Assembly (NCBI GenBank): GCA_020853095.1
Contig: JADYZN010000039.1
Span: 1-64,000, forward strand
DNA: 64,000 nucleotides
Direction of reading: 5' to 3'
From: Phycisphaerales bacterium
Lineage (GTDB): Bacteria; Planctomycetota; Phycisphaerae; Tepidisphaerales; Tepidisphaeraceae
In this document: piece after piece, positions 23,620 through 31,732 of the stretch
Numbering within the stretch: the stretch's first letter is position 1
Layout of the letters: every line of letters begins with the position of its first letter
Translations under genes and position numbers: made by a program
The notes under the pieces: generated by a model
The model's database searches: none
What the model saw: only the letters and a program-made list of their open reading frames with translations
Told to the model about the DNA's origin: nothing

Positions 23620-25854
23620 ATGAAGAACATACGGCAGAAAAACATCGAGCGAGCGGTCGTGGAGACGTTGGAGGGGCGGAGCTATCTGTCATCCGCGTAT
23701 TTCAGCGATGGCGTGTTGACGCTGGTGGGGGACAGCAATGCCACGAATTACTTCAGGGTGGTCGTCGGGCGCAACGGCAAGGTCGCGTACGGGTTGGTCA
23801 ACAACTCGGTGCGTTCGGTGCTGGTGTCCCGGCTGAAGGAGATACACGTTGTCGGGTCTGACAGCCCCAACGCGGTGATCCTGGATGACCGGTTGAAGCA
23901 GGGGGTGAAGGTGCAGACCGGCGCCGGGGATGACACGATCTGGGGCGGCGGGGCCAATGACACGATCTTGTCGGGCGCGGGAAATGACGCGATCAACGGA
24001 CGAGCCGGCAATGACGTGATCAATGGTGGAATCGGCCGCGACAGCATGAACGGCGGCGGCGGACAGGACACGGTGATTTCGGGCAACAGCCCCGATCCGG
24101 TGGGCAATCCCGCGGGCGATGGACAGGGTTCGACGCCAAACGTGACGCCGACGCCAAGCCCCAAGCCGACGCCGGTTCCCAACCCGACGCCGACGCCGCA
24201 GAAGCCGTCGACCGACAACGTGCCGACGAACGATCCGCTGGCGCCCAAGCCGGTGATCACGCTGATGTCGGACACGGTGATGGCCGGCAGTGGCGTGCAC
24301 GTGAACGGATTGGAATCGAAACTGGGCAGCGGGTCGCTGCTGGATGCGAAATTCAACTGGGATTTCGGCGACGATGGCGCGCACTCGCAACTGACGGGTT
24401 GGAACGCCGGTCACGTTTATGACAAGGCCGGGACGTACGCCATCAAGCTGACGATCACCAATTCGCAGAACAAGACGGTGACGATCAGCAAAAACGTGAC
24501 GGTCACGGCCGACACGCGCAAGACGATCTACGTCGACGCGGTGAACGGCAACGACAACAACAGCGGTTTGAGCGCCAACCAGGCGGTGCGCACGGTCGGC
24601 CAGGCCGGCAGGATGCTGGGTGACAACACCCGGATGCTGTTGAAGCGCGGGCAGACGTTTGACGTTTCGGCGAGCGTGAACCTCGGTTATCAGAACGTGA
24701 TGATCGACGCCTATGGAACGGGCAAAGGCCCGGTGATGCGATGGGTGGTGGATGGGGACAACAAGGTGATGTTGTCCACCAAGAGCAACAGCCGGGACAT
24801 CACGATCCAGAACGTGACGTTCGATTCGAAGAATCTGAACGGAACCAGCGAATGGGGCATGATGCAGGCGATCGCGGCCAACGGGCAGAACGTGACGGTG
24901 CGCGGCTGCACGTTCCTGAACGTGGGTTACGCGATCAACGCCAACGGTTCGCCCAAGGGTCTGATCGTGATGGACAACGATGCGCCGCTGGAGACGGGCG
25001 TGCGCGGGTATTTCACCTGGTTTGAAGGATCCGACGGGGTGTTCGTGGGCAACACCGTGGCCAACGTGACGCGCGAGCACGTGGTGCGGATGACGTATTA
25101 CGACCGCGTGTTGTTCAGTGACAATGATTTCACGAACCTGGATCGGCGCAAGCAGGGCGACGCCTCCGACTACGCCAAGGGATCGATCGTGGCGCAGGCG
25201 GGCGATTACGTCTACGTCACCAACAACAAGGTGAGTGACGGCGGGATCGGCATCGGGCCGCTGGGCGCGGACAACGCGCCCAAGCAGGACCGCACGCACT
25301 GGGCGGTGGTGGAGAACAACTCCGCCGAAGGGGCCGAGATCGCGGTGCTGCATGGCGCCGAGCACGTGATGATCCGCGGCAACTACGTGCAGCGGAACAA
25401 CACCGCGTCGATCCGCATCCAGGGATACGATGACACGTATCAGCGCGGCGTGACGGACGTATTCGTGCAGGACAACCTGGCGGTCGATTACGGCGATTAT
25501 GGCAACTTCCTGAAACTGGAAGGCAAGGCCAACGGGATCACGTTGAACGACAACACGTTTTACGCTCCGAATTTGACGGCCGGCGACGGCGATCACGCGG
25601 CGGTGAACGTGTACGACTATGATCTGGGCAGCTTCCGGCAGATCGACGGGAACAAGTGGATGATGAAGGCATCGACCCTTGTGAGCGGTTCGTATCTGTA
25701 CGTCTGGAAGGGCTGGAGCGGCAACGGACTGCTGACGATGGATCAGTGGAACGCCAAGTCGCAGGTGGGGACCGATTCGTCGGTGGATTTGACCAAAGGG
25801 TCCAGCGTGGACGTAGGAACGCTGATCAAGGATTTTGGCGCCAAGCAGGTGTGA
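23620..25854 (+). CDS. Large surface protein: RTX-like repeats, PKD domain, beta-helix
   Basis: 744 residues. The N-terminus 'VVETLEGRSYLSS' (residues 13-25) is like the planctomycete 'LEPR/LEGR.LLS' secretion/anchor signal. Residues about 100-145 hold Gly/Asp-rich nonapeptides ('GAGDDTIWGGGANDTILSG') resembling RTX calcium-binding repeats. A Pro/Thr linker precedes a PKD domain ('FNWDFGDDGAHSQL...HVYDKAGTYAIKLTI', near 245-290). A right-handed beta-helix follows ('TIYVDAVNGNDNNSGLS' onward), rich in N-x-[ST]-x-[FV] rungs. It is probably calcium-stabilised and cell-surface or exported, binding or cleaving polysaccharide; no catalytic residues can be named. Confidence 0.75.
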   Translation: MKNIRQKNIERAVVETLEGRSYLSSAYFSDGVLTLVGDSNATNYFRVVVGRNGKVAYGLVNNSVRSVLVSRLKEIHVVGSDSPNAVILDDRLKQGVKVQTGAGDDTIWGGGANDTILSGAGNDAINGRAGNDVINGGIGRDSMNGGGGQDTVISGNSPDPVGNPAGDGQGSTPNVTPTPSPKPTPVPNPTPTPQKPSTDNVPTNDPLAPKPVITLMSDTVMAGSGVHVNGLESKLGSGSLLDAKFNWDFGDDGAHSQLTGWNAGHVYDKAGTYAIKLTITNSQNKTVTISKNVTVTADTRKTIYVDAVNGNDNNSGLSANQAVRTVGQAGRMLGDNTRMLLKRGQTFDVSASVNLGYQNVMIDAYGTGKGPVMRWVVDGDNKVMLSTKSNSRDITIQNVTFDSKNLNGTSEWGMMQAIAANGQNVTVRGCTFLNVGYAINANGSPKGLIVMDNDAPLETGVRGYFTWFEGSDGVFVGNTVANVTREHVVRMTYYDRVLFSDNDFTNLDRRKQGDASDYAKGSIVAQAGDYVYVTNNKVSDGGIGIGPLGADNAPKQDRTHWAVVENNSAEGAEIAVLHGAEHVMIRGNYVQRNNTASIRIQGYDDTYQRGVTDVFVQDNLAVDYGDYGNFLKLEGKANGITLNDNTFYAPNLTAGDGDHAAVNVYDYDLGSFRQIDGNKWMMKASTLVSGSYLYVWKGWSGNGLLTMDQWNAKSQVGTDSSVDLTKGSSVDVGTLIKDFGAKQV

Positions 25855-25880
25855 GGCGCGACGATAAAGGAGGTTTGAAG

Positions 25881-25920
25881 ACCGGCCGCCGGCGGAATGC
25901 GTATTTCGCCGGCGGCCGGT
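25881..25920 (+). terminator. Perfect 14-bp hairpin after the beta-helix gene
   Basis: ACCGGCCGCCGGCG (25881-25894) pairs perfectly with CGCCGGCGGCCGGT (25907-25920) around a 12-base loop. It lies 27 bases past the stop at 25854. The trailing sequence is only modestly T-rich (TATGTTATGG), so factor-dependent ending or mRNA stabilisation is possible. An in-frame ATG in the loop (25897) is an unlikely start for the next gene. Confidence 0.45.
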
Positions 25921-25962
25921 TATGTTATGGTCATGTCGATGACGAAGGAGAGACAATTGTCG

Positions 25963-27018
25963 ATGCGGTCGTTTTGCAAGCTGGCGGATGCGGATTCGTA
26001 CGTCGCCTGTCGGTGGGACCTGGCGGTGGACGAGGAGGCGCGGGTTTACTGGATCGGGTTTTTCAAACGACATCTGGAGATCATTTTGAAGCTGGCGCTG
26101 GAGGCGGCCGACCGGCGGGGGGAATCGGCCGGAGTGCGGGATCGGGCGGATCGCTGCCGGGAGGATTTTCACGCCTTTTTTGATTCCATTCCGCAACGGA
26201 TGAGCGATGGGCAGCGGGTGACGATCCTGACGTTGGATCAATGGCGGGATGCGATTTTGCGGCGGCATGGATTCGTGGATGCGTTTGTCGATCTGAAAAA
26301 CCGGGAGAACGAAAAGATGCTGCCGTTGTTGCCGGAGGTTTGCCGGCAGATCGACGCGCTGGATGGGCCAGAGCAGTTGCTGGCGGTGGTGGAAGGGGTG
26401 TTCGCGGGAAACATTTTTGACATGGGGGCCGAGGCGACGACGAAGAAATTTCTGGGTGATGGCCCTGATTTTTTCGCGGTGCGCAAATCGCTGGCCGCCC
26501 GGCCGTGGCTGATCGACGATTTTGATTCGCTGTGCCGGCGCCTGCTGGATGGGCCGGTTCATCGCAAGGCGGTCTTTTTCATCGACAACGCGGGAAGCGA
26601 CTTTTTATTGGGAGCGATCCCGATGATGCGCTGGCTGGGTCGCCGGGGGACCCGGATCGTGCTGGCGGCCAACGAACGGCCGACGCTCAATGACATGACG
26701 ATTCACGATGTGCGGGCGTGGTGGGGGAAGATCATCGAAATCGAGCCCTCGTTGAAAGAGCTGGACATTCAGCGGGTATCCACCGGCACAGGAGAGCCGT
26801 TGATCGATCTTTCGGCGGTGTCGGATGAACTGAATGCAGCGTCGGCCGACGCGGACCTGGTGATCATTGAAGGGATGGGGCGTGGGGTGGAAAGCAATCT
26901 TGAGGCGCGATTCAGTTGTGATGCGTTAAAGTTGGCGATGATTAAAGATGCGCTGGTGGCCCGCCGATTGGAGGGAAAGATATTTGATGTGGTCTGCCGG
27001 TTTACCAGGGGCATTTGA
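25963..27018 (+). CDS. DUF89/ARMT1-like metal-dependent phosphatase (PANK4-like group)
   Basis: 351 residues from the ATG at 25963; an in-frame TTG at 25957 has GAAGGAG 6 bases upstream and is an alternative. Family motifs are 'FFIDNAGSDFLLGAIP', 'TRIVLAANERPTLNDMT', 'ADLVIIEGMGRGVESNL' and 'FSCDALKLAMIKDALVARRL'. The first three carry the acidic/Asn metal-binding residues. The pattern resembles subfamily II, the phosphatase domain of vertebrate PANK4 that hydrolyses 4-phosphopantetheine and related damaged metabolites. Here it is free-standing with no kinase domain. It lies between the surface-protein gene and clpP; a damage-control role is inferred. Confidence 0.85.
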   Translation: MRSFCKLADADSYVACRWDLAVDEEARVYWIGFFKRHLEIILKLALEAADRRGESAGVRDRADRCREDFHAFFDSIPQRMSDGQRVTILTLDQWRDAILRRHGFVDAFVDLKNRENEKMLPLLPEVCRQIDALDGPEQLLAVVEGVFAGNIFDMGAEATTKKFLGDGPDFFAVRKSLAARPWLIDDFDSLCRRLLDGPVHRKAVFFIDNAGSDFLLGAIPMMRWLGRRGTRIVLAANERPTLNDMTIHDVRAWWGKIIEIEPSLKELDIQRVSTGTGEPLIDLSAVSDELNAASADADLVIIEGMGRGVESNLEARFSCDALKLAMIKDALVARRLEGKIFDVVCRFTRGI

Positions 27019-27076
27019 CGCTGTCGGCACACCCGCATAACATCCGGCGCTCATTGATTTGTCTGCGAGGAAACTC

Positions 27077-27787
27077 ATGCGTGATATGGACTTGAATCAG
27101 ATCGGCCTCCATTCGGCCTCGCCCAGCATTATTCCCGGACGCGGGCCGGTGTCGATGCCGGTTTCGATGCCCGGGCCTGGCGGGCAGGGCGGCGGGTACA
27201 ACCGTTACCGTGAAATGACGTTGGAGGAGATGCTGCTGGAAAACCGTGTGGTTTTTCTGGTGGGGGAGATCAACCACGTCAGCGCCTCGCGTTGCATCAT
27301 GCAAATGCTTTATCTGCAAAGCGTTAAGCGCGAAGCGGACATCAATTTGTACATCAACAGCCCCGGCGGCGTGGTGGATGACACGCTGGCGATTTATGAC
27401 ATCATGAAATTTCTGACCTGCGACATCGCCACCTATTGTATTGGTCGGGCCGAGAGCGGCGGGGCGGTGGTTTTCATGGCGGGCAAGAAGGGCAAGCGAT
27501 TTATTCTGCCCAATGCCAAGGTGATGATTCACCAGCCGTTCGGCGGGGTGTATGGCCAGGCGGCCGACATTGAGATCCAGGCCGAGGAGATTCTCAAGAC
27601 CAAGGACACGCTGGTCAACGTCATGGCCAAATGCACCGGCCAGACGCCCGATCGGATTCGTGAAGACAGCGAACGCGACCGGTTTTTCGGCGCCCATCAG
27701 GCGGTTGAATACGGGATTTGCGACGAGGTGCTGGGCGAGGATTCGGCGTCGGCGGCCGCGGCGGTCGATGCCAACAAGCCCAAGTGA
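27077..27787 (+). CDS. clpP: ATP-dependent Clp protease proteolytic subunit, paralogue 1 with N-terminal extension
   Basis: 236 residues from the ATG at 27077 (AGGAAA 5 bases before it). The ClpP fold is clear from residue 45: 'LYINSPGGVVDDTLAIYDIM', the Ser loop 'CIGRAESGGAV' (Ser about 127), 'MIHQPFGG' (His about 152) and an Asp near 201. The usual Ala-Ser-Met-Gly is replaced by Glu-Ser-Gly-Gly, while the triad is kept. A Gly/Pro/Met-rich N-terminal extension of about 40 residues is unusual. The second clpP lies 480 bases on; the two may form a mixed tetradecamer as in some bacteria. Confidence 0.93.
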   Translation: MRDMDLNQIGLHSASPSIIPGRGPVSMPVSMPGPGGQGGGYNRYREMTLEEMLLENRVVFLVGEINHVSASRCIMQMLYLQSVKREADINLYINSPGGVVDDTLAIYDIMKFLTCDIATYCIGRAESGGAVVFMAGKKGKRFILPNAKVMIHQPFGGVYGQAADIEIQAEEILKTKDTLVNVMAKCTGQTPDRIREDSERDRFFGAHQAVEYGICDEVLGEDSASAAAAVDANKPK

Positions 27788-27823
27788 TGGACTGTCCAGG
27801 TGATGAATCGTCCTGGTGATGAC

Positions 27824-28219
27824 ATGCTGTACGGCACAATCGACCATTTCGCCATCGCCTGCCACGACACCCGCAAGGTGTCGCAGTGGTATTGCCGGCA
27901 TCTGGGGATGCGGGTGATCGCGCAGAACCAGAACGATCCGCCGACGTTCATGGTGGGTTACGATTCGACGGTGCGAGACGGCGCGATGATCGAGCTGATG
28001 CCGGCGCGGGATTCCGGGCCGGAACCGGCCGAAAGCCGGCGATTTCAGCCGGGCGCGCGGCATCTGGCGTTGCGTGTCAGTGATTTTGAACAGGCGTATA
28101 CGGCGCTCAAGGCGCAGGGCGTGACGTTTTTGATGGAGCCGACGGCGGCGATCGGCGGCGGAAAGCTCGTCAGCTTTCGCGACGTGGAAGGAAACGAACT
28201 GCAGATTATCCAACGATAG
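27824..28219 (+). CDS. VOC (glyoxalase/bleomycin-resistance) family protein
   Basis: 131 residues from the ATG at 27824, with a start at 27803 possible. It shows the opening 'IDHFAIACHDTRKVSQWYCR' with the first metal-ligand His, 'GMRVIAQ', 'GARHLALRVSDFEQAYTALK' with a second His, and the terminal 'GGKLVSFRDVEGNELQIIQ', where Glu is the usual last ligand. Members include glyoxalase I, dioxygenases and drug-binding proteins; substrate unknown. It lies between the two clpP genes, co-directional, with short gaps (36 and 51 bases). Confidence 0.88.
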   Translation: MLYGTIDHFAIACHDTRKVSQWYCRHLGMRVIAQNQNDPPTFMVGYDSTVRDGAMIELMPARDSGPEPAESRRFQPGARHLALRVSDFEQAYTALKAQGVTFLMEPTAAIGGGKLVSFRDVEGNELQIIQR

Positions 28220-28270
28220 CGGCAAGCCGGCCGACCGGAAACCAATCGGCCGAACCCGCGGGAAAGACCC

Positions 28271-28918
28271 ATGACCAGCAATCAACTGATTCCCATCGTC
28301 ATCGAAAAATCGGGCCGTGGCGAACGCGCCTATGACATTTATTCGCGGTTGCTCAAGGACCGCATCATCATCGTTTCCGGGCCGATATCGGATGAATCGG
28401 CCAACGTGATCGTGGCGCAGCTGCTGTTTTTGTCCAACGACGATCCAAAGACCGACATCCAGATGTACATCAACTCGCCGGGCGGCAGTGTGTCGGCGGG
28501 TTTTGGAATCATCGACACGATGCAGTTTTTGCGGTGCGACGTGGCGACGACGTGCATCGGCATGGCCGCCAGCATGGGGGCGTGTCTGCTGGCCGCCGGA
28601 ACCAAAGGCAAACGGGGCGTGCTGCCCAATTCGCAGGTGATGTTGCATCAGCCGTTGATCGGCGGGGTGTTGCAAGGCCCGGCGACGGACCTGGGGATCG
28701 AGGCGGCCCACATGCTGCGGTTGCGGGATCGGTTGTATAAGCTGATGGCGGGGTATACGGGCAAATCCGCCGAAGTGATTCACCATGATTTTGACCGCAA
28801 CAAGTGGCTGTTTGCCGAAGAAGCGGTGGAATATGGCTGCGTTGACCGCGTGCTGGAACGCGCCCCCGAAGGGGTGGTCTTGCCGAGGGCGCAGGATGAT
28901 GTCGAGGAGCGGGAATAA
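28271..28918 (+). CDS. clpP: ATP-dependent Clp protease proteolytic subunit, paralogue 2
   Basis: 215 residues, canonical length. The triad is evident: Ser101 in '[20 protein letters not shown]', His126 in '[10 protein letters not shown]' and an Asp near 173-175. The N-terminus '[19 protein letters not shown]' is the standard beginning of the mature protein. It probably assembles with ClpX/ClpA-type unfoldases, none of which is in this window. GGAAAG is 6 bases before the ATG. A lipoprotein gene follows at 12 bases. Confidence 0.96.
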   Translation: MTSNQLIPIVIEKSGRGERAYDIYSRLLKDRIIIVSGPISDESANVIVAQLLFLSNDDPKTDIQMYINSPGGSVSAGFGIIDTMQFLRCDVATTCIGMAASMGACLLAAGTKGKRGVLPNSQVMLHQPLIGGVLQGPATDLGIEAAHMLRLRDRLYKLMAGYTGKSAEVIHHDFDRNKWLFAEEAVEYGCVDRVLERAPEGVVLPRAQDDVEERE

Positions 28919-28930
28919 CCCGCCGCGAAC

Positions 28931-29560
28931 ATGAAAGCGGTGCGAATTTCAGCTTGGTTTGCCTTGGCGAGCCTGTTGGCCGCTTTGGGGATCGGCTGTG
29001 GCCAACCCAACCGCGCCAACATCGAATTGCGCAAGCAGAATCAATCGCTGGCCTCGCAGATTGAGGATTTGAACCGTCGTCACGAGGCCGATCAGGCCAC
29101 CATCCGGGGATTGCAGTCCAACGCCACCACCCAGCCGACGTTGCCGCTGGAACGGCTCGATGCGCTGTTCACGGTTCACGGGTTGAGTTTTGGACGGCTG
29201 ACGGGGGGGGCGGACCTGGATTCAGGCCGGCCCGGCGATGAGGCGTTGAAAGTCTACGTCGTTCCGGTGGATCAGCAGGGGGATGTTCTGAAGGCGGCCG
29301 GTTCGTTTGTGATTGAGCTGTTCGACCTGGAACAGGCGGGCGAGCCGTTGCTGGGTAAGTGGGAATTTTCCACGGTGGAAGCGGCGAAAAACTGGTATGG
29401 TCAGTCGCTGTTGTATCAATACATTCTGACCTGTCCGTGGCAGCGCGTGCCGGAGCATCAGAAACTGCTGGTGCAGGTTCGTTTCACCGATGAGTTGACC
29501 GGTCGGGTGTTCGTGGAGAAGCGCGACATTACGGTCAACGTGCCGCCGGCGGGTCGTTAA
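28931..29560 (+). CDS. Predicted lipoprotein with coiled coil
   Basis: 209 residues. The N-terminus has a lipobox ('ALGIGC', Cys about 23), so it is probably attached to a membrane. Residues 30-60 are heptad-rich ('LRKQNQSLASQIEDLNRRHE') and precede a TTQP linker. The C-terminal 130 residues are of an unknown beta-rich domain ('DEALKVYVVPVDQQGDVLKA', 'VRFTDELTGRVFVEKRDITV'). It begins 12 bases after clpP. No family is recognised. Confidence 0.7.
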   Translation: MKAVRISAWFALASLLAALGIGCGQPNRANIELRKQNQSLASQIEDLNRRHEADQATIRGLQSNATTQPTLPLERLDALFTVHGLSFGRLTGGADLDSGRPGDEALKVYVVPVDQQGDVLKAAGSFVIELFDLEQAGEPLLGKWEFSTVEAAKNWYGQSLLYQYILTCPWQRVPEHQKLLVQVRFTDELTGRVFVEKRDITVNVPPAGR

Positions 29561-29590
29561 TTCCATCTCTCCGATGGCAAGCGGTTATTC

Positions 29591-30235
29591 ATGGGCGATG
29601 AACCGATCAATCGCAGGGCGTTTTTCCGCACGGGGTTGCGGCATCTGCTGGATCGTGCGATCACCGCGTCCAATCCGGTGGGCCGGCTGGCCGAGCGATT
29701 GGCCGAGATGCCGGCCGAGGGGCAACCGAAACAAAAGAAACCCGCGCCGATTCGTCGTCGCGAGCCGTTGCATCTGCCGTTGCGTCCGCCGGGGGCGTTG
29801 CCGGAGAAGCAGTTTCTTGACACCTGTGAACGTTGCGGGGATTGCGCCACGGCCTGTCCAGCCCAGTGCATTCTCATCGACGACACCGCCGGCGGCGCGC
29901 CGCACATCGTGATCGATTCGATGCCGTGCGTGGTGTGCGACGGGCTGTATTGCATGAGCAGTTGCCCGACCGGCGCGCTGGTGCCGACGCCGTTGAATGA
30001 AATCCGCATGGGGACGGCGGTCTGGCATGAGGAAACCTGTCTGCGGGGCGATGGGGAGCCATGCACGATCTGCGTCGATCACTGCCCGCTGGGGTCGGCC
30101 GCGATTGAGCTGAAAGACGGCCGGATCGAGGTCAAACCGCTGGGTTGCATCGGGTGCGGGGTGTGCCAGCACGATTGCCCCACGTCGCCCAAAAGCATCG
30201 TGATCATCCCGGTGGCGGCGCGACAGAGGGGATAA
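29591..30235 (+). CDS. Polyferredoxin-like 4Fe-4S protein (NapG/MauM-like)
   Basis: 214 residues with four Cys-rich clusters: 'CERCGDCATACP' (near 78), 'CVVCDGLYCMSSCP' (near 114), 'CLRGDGEPCTICVDHCP' (near 145) and 'CIGCGVCQHDCP' (near 185), matching the pattern of periplasmic NapG/MauM-type polyferredoxins that may hold up to four [4Fe-4S] clusters. An N-terminal 'NRRAFFRTG' looks like a twin-arginine motif but lacks a long hydrophobic stretch. It would carry electrons between quinol-side and periplasmic enzymes. It is downstream of a lipoprotein and upstream of another. Confidence 0.82.
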   Translation: MGDEPINRRAFFRTGLRHLLDRAITASNPVGRLAERLAEMPAEGQPKQKKPAPIRRREPLHLPLRPPGALPEKQFLDTCERCGDCATACPAQCILIDDTAGGAPHIVIDSMPCVVCDGLYCMSSCPTGALVPTPLNEIRMGTAVWHEETCLRGDGEPCTICVDHCPLGSAAIELKDGRIEVKPLGCIGCGVCQHDCPTSPKSIVIIPVAARQRG

Positions 30236-30303
30236 CGTGCATGACCGGACGGCTTTTCGTATACTCCCATCCAACTCTTTTGAGGCATAAGGAGAACCAC
30301 GCG

Positions 30304-30651
30304 ATGATCAAGCGAGCTTTAGGGTTGTTGGTGCTGGCGGTGGCGATGGCGGGCCTGTCAGCTTGCGCGCACAAAGGCCAAGGCGGCAACGCCGATGCGG
30401 CCAATGGTTCGTTTGCCGGCACGCTGCGCAACGATGCGGCCGCGGCCAGCAGCGAGAACACCGGTTGGTCGCTGGGGACCAGCACCGGCCAGACGATCGT
30501 CATGGTCGATGTTTCCAAAGCGCCCGAACAGGCCAAGGCCCTGGAAGGCAAGCGCGTGGTGATCCGCGGCCAGATGAGCACCCGCAATGGTCCCAACGGA
30601 ACCACCGTGGCGGTGTTGCTGGCCGACCAGATCGAGCCGTCGCAGGACTGA
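30304..30651 (+). CDS. Small predicted lipoprotein
   Basis: 115 residues from the ATG at 30304 (AAGGAG about 9 bases upstream). The signal sequence 'RALGLLVLAVAMAGLSAC' is followed by a lipidated Cys (about 21). The mature part has a small beta-rich domain with 'VDVSKAPEQAKALEGKRVVI' and 'GTTVAVLLADQIEPSQD'. No domain assignment is possible. A potential -10, TATACT (30260-30265), suggests its own promoter. Confidence 0.7.
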   Translation: MIKRALGLLVLAVAMAGLSACAHKGQGGNADAANGSFAGTLRNDAAAASSENTGWSLGTSTGQTIVMVDVSKAPEQAKALEGKRVVIRGQMSTRNGPNGTTVAVLLADQIEPSQD

Positions 30652-30753
30652 TTTTTTGATTCAATCGGGCATTTTGCCGGCGAGGATTCGATCTCGGATT
30701 TTTCGCGCGGCATTTGCGTTGGCCGACGTTGTCGGAGCGGTTAGGATGGCCGG

Positions 30754-31686
30754 ATGCCCTCGGCGGCCAAGACAAGTTCGGTTTGGGAGCAACGCGCCGC
30801 GATGCTGTCGCTGGTGACGGCGGTGGTGTTGCTGGGGATCAAGTTTTCGGCGTATTTTCTGACCCGTTCGGCCGCGATTTTTTCCGATGCGCTGGAAAGC
30901 ATCGTCAACGTCGTGGCGGCGGCTTTCGCGCTCTATTCGCTGCACGTCGCCCATCGCCCGGCCGACCGGGACCATCCATACGGCCATGGAAAGATCGAAT
31001 TTTTATCGGCCGGTTTTGAAGGAGGGATGATACTGCTGGCGGCGGTGGTGATCGTCGTTCAAAGTCTTGATTTGCTGATCAATGGCACGGGGCATCTTCG
31101 GCAGGGGTGGCTGGGCGTTGGCCTGATCGCGCTGGCGATGGGGGTCAATGGGGTGGTGGGGGTGTTCCTGATTCAGGTCGGGCGGCGACAATCGAGCCTG
31201 ACGCTGGTGGCGGATGGAAAACATCTGCTGACGGATGCCATCAGCAGTCTGGCGGTCATCGTGGGGTTGTTGATCGTCGTGTTGACCGACTGGCAGGCGG
31301 CCGACCCGATCGTGGCGATGCTGGTGGCGATCTACATCGCGTGGATGGGGGGCAAACTGCTTCGGCAGGCGGCGGCGGGGTTGATGGATCGGCAGGATGA
31401 GGCGGATACGAAGATGCTGGAGGGGATTCTGGATTCGCACATCGGGCCGCAGGGCCGGCTTCCGCACATCTGCTCGTATCACAAGCTGCGGCATCGGCAT
31501 TCGGGGCGGTATCACTGGGTTGATTTTCACATCCTGGTCCCGGCGGGTTTGAACATCGAACAAGGGCACCATATCGCCAGCGCCATCGAATACGAGATCG
31601 AACAGGCATTGCGGATCGGCGATGCCACCGCGCACGTGGAGCCATGCACGGAGCAGGGATGTGAGGGGTGTGAAGGGTGTCGATGA
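30754..31686 (+). CDS. Cation diffusion facilitator family transporter
   Basis: 310 residues with six predicted membrane helices. TM2 has the variant 'FSDALESIVNVVAA' and TM5 has 'GKHLLTDAISSLAV' with the HxxxD site that binds the metal in CDF proteins. 'HPYGHGKIEFLSAGFEG' is the family loop. The C-terminal cytoplasmic domain holds the H-rich part ('HICSYHKLRHRHSGRYHWVD', near 238-257), and the tail ends with Cys ('CTEQGCEGCEGCR'). Likely exports Zn, Co, Fe or Mn in exchange for protons. AGGA is 7 bases upstream of the ATG. Confidence 0.9.
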   Translation: MPSAAKTSSVWEQRAAMLSLVTAVVLLGIKFSAYFLTRSAAIFSDALESIVNVVAAAFALYSLHVAHRPADRDHPYGHGKIEFLSAGFEGGMILLAAVVIVVQSLDLLINGTGHLRQGWLGVGLIALAMGVNGVVGVFLIQVGRRQSSLTLVADGKHLLTDAISSLAVIVGLLIVVLTDWQAADPIVAMLVAIYIAWMGGKLLRQAAAGLMDRQDEADTKMLEGILDSHIGPQGRLPHICSYHKLRHRHSGRYHWVDFHILVPAGLNIEQGHHIASAIEYEIEQALRIGDATAHVEPCTEQGCEGCEGCR

Positions 31687-31732
31687 CCGGCCGCGTCGCG
31701 GATTAGTGATATGGCGACCTTGCGGTTGGGAA

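Noticed and set aside
23689-26562. 957-codon open frame on the minus strand opposite the beta-helix and DUF89 genes
   Set aside because: It lies entirely antisense to two plus-strand genes with clear domains; its translation is rich in Arg/His/Val with no recognisable motif, as expected from GC-rich antisense frames.
27002-28786. 594-codon minus-strand open frame opposite clpP, VOC and clpP
   Set aside because: All three plus-strand genes have full catalytic motifs; the antisense product is a compositional artefact.
29874-30713. Minus-strand frames opposite the polyferredoxin and lipoprotein
   Set aside because: No domains; the plus-strand genes have Cys clusters and a lipobox.
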